Part shown: positions 1 to 5,347 of the stretch, piece by piece
Layout: each line of letters opens with the position of its first letter
Position numbering within the stretch: the first letter of the stretch is position 1
Assembly: GCA_030623545.1 (NCBI GenBank)
Contig: JAUXLW010000060.1
Coordinates: 1-7,295, forward strand
Direction: 5' to 3'
Source of the DNA: Acidimicrobiia bacterium
Lineage (GTDB): Bacteria; Actinomycetota; Acidimicrobiia; Spongiisociales; SHLN01
Length of the DNA stretch: 7,295 bases
The notes under the pieces: generated by a model
Told to the model about the DNA's origin: nothing
Database searches by the model: none
The model's input: only the letters and a program-made list of their open reading frames with translations
Translations under genes and position numbers: made by a program

Positions 1-1
1 C

Positions 2-1450
2 GGGTTCGCATTGGCAGCATTCTGGGTCATTCCGCTATTCGCCACGATCGGCTTCACGACGGACATGAATTTCCAGCCGTTGCGCGGATTCGACGCGCTC
101 AGCGGCGGACCCATCCCCACCGAGCTGTGGCCGTTGATTCCGCTCGCCGCCATCGGGTTGGGTTGGGCGTTGTGGAAGCGATATGCCGTGCAGGTCGTGG
201 CAGTGACGATGGTTGTTCCCTTGCTGGCATACCCGCTGCTGAGCGGCAAGCTCTGGAATGGGCGGTTGCTTCCCATGTGGTTCTACGGGGTTTTCTTTTT
301 TGCCGGACTGGCGGTGGGGCTCGGGTTGCTTACGGTGCTCCGCTGGGCCCCCAGACACCGGGCCGTACTGGTGGTCGCCGCCATCGGTGGGACGGCCCTG
401 CTGGTCTTACCGACCGCCAGTGGGCTCGAGCAGAGCAGCGGGTGGGCAGAGTGGAATTACAGCGGCTACGAGAACAAACCAGTCGGGGGAAACTCGGCCT
501 GGCTGGAGTACAACCAGCTCATCGAAACCGTGGATGCGCTTCCTCCGGGACGGATCATGTGGGAAGCCAACTCCGACATGGACAGGTACGGCACTCCTAT
601 GGCCCTGATGTTGTTTCCATTCTGGAGCGACGAGCACCCCTCAATGGAAGGCCTGTTATTCGAGTCTTCGTTGACAACTCCCTTCCACTTTCTCAACGCG
701 GCCGAGATGAGTCAGCGACCATCGAATCCGATTCCCGGGCTTCCATACAAAGGGTTCGACCTTGACAGGGGACTGGAGCACATGCTGCTGTTCAACGTTC
801 GCTACTACGTTACGTTCACTGAGGATGCCACCACTGCCGCGCAAGCCCACTCTGGATACCGGCAGATCGCTGTGGCTTCGCCGTGGACGATATTTGAGCT
901 TCCCGACAGCTCGCTGGTCGATGTCGCCTGGTTCACGCCTGCCATTTACGAGCCGGGCGACGACGTGGGGATACTCAAGCGAGCCAGTCTGATATTTTCC
1001 GAGAGGGAGCTCGATGACTTCTTCAACGGAGCCGTTGAATGGCACAACGACATCGATACCCTCGACCACTGGTTGGTAGAAACTGGGCCCGCCGAATGGC
1101 CTCGCGTGTCACAAGGCTTGGAGGGGCTCGCCGGTACTGCGCCAATCGCCGGGGGAGGCTTGGTAAGCAACGTTGTGCTGGAGGACCACAAGATCTCCTT
1201 TGATACCACTGCGGTGGGCGTCCCCCACATGGTTAAGGTTTCTTTCTTTCCGAATTGGAAGGTGAGTGGGGCCGACGGGCCCTTCCGCTCCGCTCCGGCC
1301 TTCATGGTCGTAATCCCCACACAACAGCATGTTGAGCTCAACTTTCAGCGCCGTTGGTACGAAAATATTGGCCTGGCACTGACCGCAGCGGCCCTCGCGG
1401 GTGTTGTGGCATGGGCCGGCTTGAAACGTCGACGCAAGAGCTCAGTTTGA
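2..1450 (+). CDS. Large polytopic membrane protein, C-terminal part (5' end cut by window); likely COG5617 / PTPS-related membrane protein family
   Basis: The reading frame is open back to the first bases, so the TTG at 11 is not a credible start and the N-terminus is missing. Counting from 11, hydrophobic segments lie near residues 1-16, 39-55, 59-77, 89-110 and 118-134. A soluble region of about 300 residues follows, then a last membrane helix at about 453-470 and a basic tail (KRRRK). The segment around 82-91 (WNGRLLPMWF) and the C-terminal beta-rich part with FFPNWKVSG (about residues 412-420) resemble the large actinobacterial membrane proteins annotated as 6-pyruvoyl-tetrahydropterin-synthase-related or COG5617, and more loosely YfhO/GT-C proteins. 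That family assignment comes from memory of the motifs, not a search. The likely site of action is the cytoplasmic membrane with the big domain outside, in surface glycan assembly. That role is inferred from the GtrA gene overlapping its stop codon and the nearby GT2. No catalytic residues can be named because the N-terminal half is absent. Confidence 0.8.
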   Translation, partial: GFALAAFWVIPLFATIGFTTDMNFQPLRGFDALSGGPIPTELWPLIPLAAIGLGWALWKRYAVQVVAVTMVVPLLAYPLLSGKLWNGRLLPMWFYGVFFFAGLAVGLGLLTVLRWAPRHRAVLVVAAIGGTALLVLPTASGLEQSSGWAEWNYSGYENKPVGGNSAWLEYNQLIETVDALPPGRIMWEANSDMDRYGTPMALMLFPFWSDEHPSMEGLLFESSLTTPFHFLNAAEMSQRPSNPIPGLPYKGFDLDRGLEHMLLFNVRYYVTFTEDATTAAQAHSGYRQIAVASPWTIFELPDSSLVDVAWFTPAIYEPGDDVGILKRASLIFSERELDDFFNGAVEWHNDIDTLDHWLVETGPAEWPRVSQGLEGLAGTAPIAGGGLVSNVVLEDHKISFDTTAVGVPHMVKVSFFPNWKVSGADGPFRSAPAFMVVIPTQQHVELNFQRRWYENIGLALTAAALAGVVAWAGLKRRRKSSV

Positions 1451-1908
1451 AGAACTATGTAAAGACCTTTGTTCATCGCGAGGCGCTGGGCCAGATGTTC
1501 CGGCTTGGCCTCATCGGAGGGTTCAATACCGTTTTTACTCTCAGCTTGTCGGTGCTCTTTCGCGAGGTGTTCTCGATGCGCGACGAGTGGGCCGTGACTG
1601 CGGCTTGGGTGGTAGGCACGCTGGTCTCCTATGCCCTCAACCGAACCTGGACCTTTTCGCTTGATACCGAGGGGGCGAATGCCAGGGAGACTCTCCACTT
1701 CTTCGGGGTCAATGTCGTGGCCTGGGTGCTCACGGTGGCGATCGTCTGGCTTGCCGGGCGCATGTTTGGGGCGTTGAGCAATTTCGAGTTCATCCTTGCT
1801 CAGCTGGTGGCAGCGGCCATCATCGTGATTCCCAAGTTCGCGGCCTACCGGGACGTGGTGTTTCGGCGGAGCCTGGCGGATGCCAGGGAAGCCAAAGAGG
1901 GCGAATAG
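1447..1908 (+). CDS. GtrA-family small membrane protein (putative lipid-linked sugar translocation)
   Basis: This is a 153-residue protein with four predicted membrane helices at about 17-37, 48-66, 84-104 and 112-132. It carries the GtrA signature YALNRTWTF at 62-70 and the typical close at 129-138 (KFAAYRDVVF). GtrA proteins are usually 120-160 residues and are linked to flipping or delivering polyprenyl-phosphate sugars (O-antigen glucosylation in phages, arabinan and teichoic acid glycosylation elsewhere). The substrate cannot be read from sequence. I chose the TTG at 1447 because it overlaps the upstream stop as TTGA, which suggests translational coupling, and because it gives the family's normal length; CAAGAG just upstream is only a weak ribosome site. 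An in-frame ATG at 1411 would add 12 residues and overlap the upstream gene by 40 bp. It cannot be excluded. The tail after the last helix is charged (about 15 residues). Confidence 0.88.
   Translation: MKNYVKTFVHREALGQMFRLGLIGGFNTVFTLSLSVLFREVFSMRDEWAVTAAWVVGTLVSYALNRTWTFSLDTEGANARETLHFFGVNVVAWVLTVAIVWLAGRMFGALSNFEFILAQLVAAAIIVIPKFAAYRDVVFRRSLADAREAKEGE
1872..1887. other. Perfect GC-rich hairpin in the 3' end of the gtrA-like gene
   Basis: CCTGGC-GGAT-GCCAGG is a perfect 6-bp stem with a 4-base loop, starting 37 bases before the stop codon of the GtrA gene. On the minus strand it lies about 65-80 nt past the stop of the converging glycosyltransferase gene. No T tract follows on either strand, so it is not a classical intrinsic terminator. 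It may be chance in high-GC coding sequence or may help stop converging transcripts. Confidence 0.3.
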
Positions 1909-1951
1909 CGCCAGACCACAGGTCGCCCGTTACACAAGTAAACAGAGGACG

Positions 1952-2638
1952 CTAGAGAATCTGCCGCATCTTGAATAGCCCCACCAGCGTACGGGGCACT
2001 CGAGCCAGGTAGGACGATCTGGCAGGCCGCAGGTTTTCGACTACCGCCGGGACCTCAGTTATCCGGTAGCCGGCCCGCTCCGCCCGGAGTATCAGCTCGG
2101 TGTCGAATAGATCTTCCCGGCTGACCACATCGGGCATCACATCCTGCAGCACCTTGCGGCGAATGGCTTTCATGCCGTGAGTGTCGGTGACCCTGGACTT
2201 GAACAAAGCCCGCAGGAGAAGGTTGAAGGCTCTTGTGCCGATTTGGCGCAGGAGGGATCTGTGGTCGTCCGTTCGGGGGTCCCGCTTGGAGGCAATGACG
2301 ATGTCGGAATTGGGGCCGTGGTGCAGCAGTTCCTCGACGAAGGCTCGTGAGAAATAGTCAATGTCGAATGCGACTGCCCACTCGGAATCCACCATGGAAA
2401 AGCCCTCTCGCATAGCGCTTCCGTAGTCGGCCTTCTCGAGGTTGGCCACCTCCAGCCACGGGTAGGCCGCTTGCAGGTCTCGGGCGATTTTCAACGTTCC
2501 ATCAGTTGATCCGTTTTCAACCAGGATCAGCCTGAACTCCAGGTCTGCCAACTGGTCGGCCAGGCGCGCCAGGGCTGTGGTCAGGAAGGCGGCCTCGTTG
2601 TGGACCGGGATAACGACGGTGAATTGTTCTGCCGGCAT
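1952..2638 (-). CDS. GT2-family glycosyltransferase, DPM1-like (polyprenyl-phosphate sugar synthase type)
   Basis: The 228-residue protein is a short GT-A fold enzyme without membrane helices. The family motifs are in order: VVIPVHNE at 8-15, ENGSTDGT at 41-48 for nucleotide binding, the DxD-type metal site DID at 92-94, an acceptor-side D152-T-H-G155, and an E-D pair at 175-176 followed by ELILRAERAGYRITEVP at 181-197, typical of dolichyl/polyprenyl-phosphate mannose or glucose synthases. It probably moves a sugar from GDP- or UDP-sugar to a polyprenyl phosphate at the inner face of the membrane. Donor and acceptor are not readable. Where DPM-type proteins often have S-R-Y/F after the DxD strand, this has SKRD (117-120). 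The gene converges on the GtrA gene (43 bp apart) and diverges from the phosphomannomutase, whose product could feed its donor sugar. No ribosome site precedes the ATG at 2638; a TAAACT box lies 9 nt upstream, so the mRNA may be leaderless. Confidence 0.88.
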   Translation of the reverse strand: MPAEQFTVVIPVHNEAAFLTTALARLADQLADLEFRLILVENGSTDGTLKIARDLQAAYPWLEVANLEKADYGSAMREGFSMVDSEWAVAFDIDYFSRAFVEELLHHGPNSDIVIASKRDPRTDDHRSLLRQIGTRAFNLLLRALFKSRVTDTHGMKAIRRKVLQDVMPDVVSREDLFDTELILRAERAGYRITEVPAVVENLRPARSSYLARVPRTLVGLFKMRQIL

Positions 2639-2647
2639 GCGAGCCGG

Positions 2648-2653
2648 AGTTTA
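2648..2653 (-). promoter_or_regulatory. Candidate -10 box (TAAACT) of a leaderless glycosyltransferase transcript
   Basis: Reading the minus strand, TAAACT fits the TANNNT form and ends exactly 9 nt before the ATG of the GT2 gene. The 9 nt between (CCGGCTCGC) contain no Shine-Dalgarno sequence. No good -35 hexamer is seen 16-19 bp upstream. This is the arrangement expected for leaderless or near-leaderless genes in actinobacteria. It is inferred, not proven. Confidence 0.4.
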
Positions 2654-2684
2654 TGGCAGTGGCTGCGGCGACGCCGGAGCATCG

Positions 2685-2690
2685 TAGAAT
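2685..2690 (+). promoter_or_regulatory. Candidate -10 box (TAGAAT) of a leaderless phosphomannomutase transcript
   Basis: TAGAAT matches the TATAAT consensus at 5 of 6 positions and ends 9 nt before the ATG at 2700. The spacer TGTCTGATC has no ribosome binding site, so transcription would begin at or within about 3 nt of the start codon. The -35 region is poor. It is the mirror image, with identical spacing, of the box serving the divergent GT2 gene. Confidence 0.5.
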
Positions 2691-2699
2691 TGTCTGATC

Positions 2700-4049
2700 A
2701 TGGATCTCGACGCCATCTTCAAGGCCTACGACATCCGGGGCCGAATTGACAACGGCGACCTGGATGCCGACATCGTCCACCGCATCGGCGCGGGCTTTGC
2801 TGTTTTCGCCGCTGAGCCTCGCATTGCGGTGGGGCGTGACATTCGAACTAGTTCTGAGGAGCTGGCGACCGCATTCATCGACGGTGTCCGCGGCCAGGGC
2901 GTCGACGTGGACGATCTCGGTTTGATTGCCACCGACATGAGCTACTACTACGCCGGGGCCTACTCCGCTCCGGCGGCCATGGTGACCGCCTCCCACCTAC
3001 CGCTCAATTGGAACGGCATCAAGCTGAGCCTGGCCGGTGCCAAGCCGGTGTCGGGAGACACCGGGCTGGCCGACATCAAGCGCCTGGCCGCCGAGCCGCC
3101 CGCGGGCTCAGCGACAACCGGCCAGATCGCCAGGGTTGAGATTCTGAAGGGCTACATCGACCATCTGTACTCGGTGGTGGACGCCGACTCCTTTCAGCCG
3201 TTGAGAGTGGCCGTGGACGGCGGCAATGGCATGGCGGGAGTGGTGGTGGAGCCGGTTCTCGAGCGAGTGCCGGTGGTCCTCACCTCGCTCTATCTGACCC
3301 CCGACGGCACCTTTCCCAACCATCCTGCCGACCCGACCAGGCCGGAGAACCTGGTAGATCTCATCGCCGCCATCAAGAAGCAGCCGCATGACCTGGGGGT
3401 CGCGTTCGACGCCGACGCCGACAGAGCGATATTCGTAGACGATGCCGGGCAGCCGCTGTCGGGGTCGACGACAACCGCGATGGTGGCGAGCTGGTTTCTC
3501 GAGCGCAACCCCGGTGCCACCGTCGTCCACAACCTGATTTGTAGTCGAGCGGTGCCCGAGGCAATTGTGGCCGCCGGCGGGAAGCCCGTCGAGACTCGAG
3601 TGGGGCATTCCTACATAAAAGCGGTGATGGCCGAGACCGATGCCATATTCGGTGGCGAGCATTCGGCGCACTTCTACTTCCGTGACAACTACCGGGCCGA
3701 CTCCGGGACGCTGGCGATGCTGGTTCTAATGCAGCTTCTCAGCGAAGCCGACCGGCCGCTCTCGGAGCTGCGGAGGGCGTTCGAGCCCTACTCCCAGTCG
3801 GGTGAGATCAACTTTCGAGTCGACGATGTCAATGTCATCATGCAGGTCGTGGAGGAGGAGACCGGTGGCGACGTCAATCATCTGGACGGCTTGACCGTCT
3901 CCTGGGCAGACCGTTGGTTCAATTTGCGGCCGTCCAATACTGAGGCCTTGCTCAGGCTCAACGTCGAGGCGCCTGATGTCGAGGGCGTTGCCGAGCTGGT
4001 CACTCAGGTTGGCTCGATCATCACGGATCACGGCGGGGCCGAGGACTAG
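2700..4049 (+). CDS. manB: Phosphomannomutase/phosphoglucomutase (alpha-D-phosphohexomutase superfamily)
   Basis: The 449-residue enzyme interconverts mannose-6-P/mannose-1-P or glucose-6-P/glucose-1-P in the cytosol, supplying GDP-mannose or UDP/dTDP-glucose. All four family sites are present: the N-terminal FKAYDIRG at 7-14; the phosphoserine loop TASHLP at 96-101 with catalytic S98; the metal loop DADADR at 237-242; the sugar-specificity loop GGEHSAH at 318-324, as in actinobacterial PMM/PGM; and the phosphate-binding loop RPSNTE at 410-415. Length is normal. Two positions are unusual: Leu100 replaces the near-invariant Asn of TASHNP, and Ala238 replaces Gly of the usual DGDADR or DGDGDR loop. 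The ATG at 2700 aligns with the family N-terminus and lacks a ribosome site, with a -10 box 9 nt upstream. It is followed after 42 bp by ahcY, probably in one transcript. In mycobacteria the manB (Rv3257c) and sahH (Rv3248c) genes are also near neighbours. PMM versus PGM preference cannot be told from sequence. Confidence 0.93.
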   Translation: MDLDAIFKAYDIRGRIDNGDLDADIVHRIGAGFAVFAAEPRIAVGRDIRTSSEELATAFIDGVRGQGVDVDDLGLIATDMSYYYAGAYSAPAAMVTASHLPLNWNGIKLSLAGAKPVSGDTGLADIKRLAAEPPAGSATTGQIARVEILKGYIDHLYSVVDADSFQPLRVAVDGGNGMAGVVVEPVLERVPVVLTSLYLTPDGTFPNHPADPTRPENLVDLIAAIKKQPHDLGVAFDADADRAIFVDDAGQPLSGSTTTAMVASWFLERNPGATVVHNLICSRAVPEAIVAAGGKPVETRVGHSYIKAVMAETDAIFGGEHSAHFYFRDNYRADSGTLAMLVLMQLLSEADRPLSELRRAFEPYSQSGEINFRVDDVNVIMQVVEEETGGDVNHLDGLTVSWADRWFNLRPSNTEALLRLNVEAPDVEGVAELVTQVGSIITDHGGAED

Positions 4050-4060
4050 TGCTGCACTAG
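4046..4060. repeat. Perfect inverted repeat CTAGTGC-T-GCACTAG overlapping the manB stop codon
   Basis: Two 7-bp arms flank a single central base, giving an operator-like dyad of 15 bp. The TAG stop codon of the mutase gene lies inside the left arm (4047-4049). As RNA it could form a 6-bp stem with a 3-base loop. No run of T follows, so it is not a standard terminator. It lies 20 bp upstream of the ahcY ribosome binding site. A regulatory role is an inference. Confidence 0.4.
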
Positions 4061-4067
4061 GGCGCAA

Positions 4068-4077
4068 GTGCCGGCAC
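4068..4077. repeat. 10-bp palindrome GTGCCGGCAC just before the ahcY ribosome binding site
   Basis: This is a fully self-complementary decamer ending 3 bases before the AAGGAG motif. Its arms share the GTGC/GCAC core with the dyad at 4046-4060, so alternative RNA pairings between the two elements are possible (for example 4049-4052 with 4074-4077). This could be a protein site, an RNA switch or chance in GC-rich DNA. Confidence 0.35.
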
Positions 4078-4080
4078 ATT

Positions 4081-4086
4081 AAGGAG
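4081..4086 (+). promoter_or_regulatory. Ribosome binding site of ahcY (AAGGAG), fixing a TTG start
   Basis: AAGGAG is followed by AAATC and then TTG at 4092. The near-consensus site and 5-nt spacing support the TTG as the true start. It is the strongest ribosome site in the window, in contrast to the manB and GT2 genes, which have none. Confidence 0.8.
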
Positions 4087-4091
4087 AAATC

Positions 4092-5339
4092 TTGGATTAC
4101 GACATCGCTGATATCAGCCTGGCCGATGACGGGGAGCAGCGGATCGCCTGGGCTGCCCGGCGTATGCCGGTTCTTGCGTCGCTCCGCGCCCGCTACGAAC
4201 AGAGCCGCCCGTTCGAAGGGGTGAGATTCGGGGCATGCATGCATGTCACTACCGAAACCGCCAACCTGATGAGGACCTTGCGAGCCGGGGGAGGCGAGGT
4301 AACGCTATGTGCCTCGAACCCTCTGTCAACTCAGGACGACGCCGCGGCCGCCCTGGTCGCCGATGGGATTCCGGTGTTCGCGGTGCGCAGAGAAGACACA
4401 GAGACCTACTACCGCCATTTGCAAGCCGTGCTCGACACCCGGCCAGATATCACAATGGATGACGGTGCCGACCTGGTGACGCTGCTCCACACTGAGCGGA
4501 CCGAGCTCACCCCGCTCGGCTCTATGGAAGAAACCACAACCGGGGTGATCCGCTTGCGAGCGATGGAGGCCGAAGGTGCTCTGCGCTTCCCGGTGGTGGC
4601 CGTAAACGACTCGGACACCAAGCATCTCTTCGATAACCGACACGGCACCGGCCAGTCGGCACTCGACGGCGTGCTGCGCAGCACCAACATGCTGATCGCC
4701 GGCCGAACAGTGGTCGTGGTCGGATTCGGAGATTGTGGCCAGGGTGTGGCCGACCGCTCCGACGGCCTTGGCGCCAAGGTTGTGGTGGTGGAGGTGGATC
4801 CGGTGCGCGCCCTGTCCGCCGCCATGGAGGGATATCAGGTGATGACGGCCCTCGAGGCCGCCAGCGTGGGTGACCTTTTCGTGACGGTCACCGGCAATAT
4901 CCACGTGTTGCGGGAAGAGCATTTTGAGGTCATGAAAGACGGAGCCATCTTGGCCAACGCGGGCCACTTCGACGTCGAGATCGATCTCGACACCCTGTCC
5001 AAATTGGCTGTCTCTCGTAAACAGATACGACCGGCACTCGAAGAGTTTGCGATGGACGACGGGAGACGGCTCTTCGTATTGGCGGAAGGCAGGCTGGTGA
5101 ACCTCGCGGCAGCCGAAGGCCACCCGGCAGACGTGATGGATATGTCGTTCGCCAACCAGGCGCTCGCTGCGGAGTGGATTCTTGACAATAAGGCGAAGCT
5201 CGAATCCAAGGTCTATAGGCTGCCGGCCGACCTGGACCAGGAAGTAGCAGCCCTCAAATTGGCCGCCCTCGGGGGCGGCCTGGAGCTACTTACGCCCGAG
5301 CAGGAGTCCTACATGGTGTCATGGCGCCAGGGGACGTAG
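4092..5339 (+). CDS. ahcY: Adenosylhomocysteinase (S-adenosyl-L-homocysteine hydrolase), short archaeal/Thermotoga type
   Basis: The 415-residue cytosolic NAD-dependent enzyme splits S-adenosylhomocysteine into adenosine and homocysteine, removing the inhibitor left by methyltransferases and refilling the methionine cycle. Substrate-site residues match the human enzyme: H51 (in CMHVTTETA), D124 (in MDDGADL), E147 (in EETTTGV), K177 and D181 (in NDSDTKHLFDN), and H292 in NAGHFDVEID. The Rossmann NAD motif is G211-F-G213-D-C-G216, with E234 positioned for the NAD ribose. The usual Trp of GYGWCG is Asp214. GRLVNLAAAEGHP (333-345) is the conserved late motif. The protein ends at YMVSWRQGT without the Lys/Tyr C-terminal arm (KxDHYRY) that closes over NAD in human and mycobacterial enzymes. 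It also has HGTGQS where human has YGCRES, so it belongs to the short class. A TTG start is set by AAGGAG 5 nt upstream. It probably shares a transcript with manB. A related role on S-inosylhomocysteine, known in methanogens, is less likely but cannot be excluded from sequence. Confidence 0.95.
   Translation: MDYDIADISLADDGEQRIAWAARRMPVLASLRARYEQSRPFEGVRFGACMHVTTETANLMRTLRAGGGEVTLCASNPLSTQDDAAAALVADGIPVFAVRREDTETYYRHLQAVLDTRPDITMDDGADLVTLLHTERTELTPLGSMEETTTGVIRLRAMEAEGALRFPVVAVNDSDTKHLFDNRHGTGQSALDGVLRSTNMLIAGRTVVVVGFGDCGQGVADRSDGLGAKVVVVEVDPVRALSAAMEGYQVMTALEAASVGDLFVTVTGNIHVLREEHFEVMKDGAILANAGHFDVEIDLDTLSKLAVSRKQIRPALEEFAMDDGRRLFVLAEGRLVNLAAAEGHPADVMDMSFANQALAAEWILDNKAKLESKVYRLPADLDQEVAALKLAALGGGLELLTPEQESYMVSWRQGT
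5261..5280 (-). terminator. Strong GC hairpin at the ahcY/ftsH-like convergence; candidate terminator for the minus-strand gene
   Basis: GGCCGCCC-TCGG-GGGCGGCC is a perfect 8-bp all-GC stem with a 4-base loop, inside the last 80 bp of ahcY. On the minus strand it sits about 70-90 nt past the protease stop codon and is followed by AATTTG, a weak T-rich stretch. On the plus strand no T tract follows. The genes' stop codons are only 8 bp apart, so any hairpin terminator must lie inside a coding region. The assignment is tentative; the hairpin also simply encodes the AALGGG stretch of AhcY. Confidence 0.35.
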
Positions 5340-5347
5340 CTGATTCC

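Noticed and set aside
127..765. Plus-strand frame of 212 codons inside the first membrane protein gene
   Set aside because: It overlaps the real frame, which has membrane helices and a coherent C-terminal domain. The alternative is Arg/Gly-rich with no family features.
1909..1951. Intrinsic terminator in the gap between the GtrA gene and the glycosyltransferase
   Set aside because: No stable inverted repeat and no T or A run is present in these 43 bases.
4050..4091. SAH riboswitch before ahcY
   Set aside because: The gap is only 42 nt with the ribosome site at its end. I cannot find the larger pseudoknotted layout of the known SAH riboswitch. Only the two simple dyads are supported.
4233..4245. 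GCAT repeat (three copies, GCATGCATGCATG) in ahcY
   Set aside because: It encodes conserved active-site residues (ACMHV) in frame; the self-complementary look is most simply a by-product of codon choice.
4326..5123. Minus-strand open frame of 265 codons opposite ahcY
   Set aside because: It lies entirely within a clear SAH hydrolase gene. The translation is His/Gly/Val-rich with no motif; it is a codon-bias shadow.
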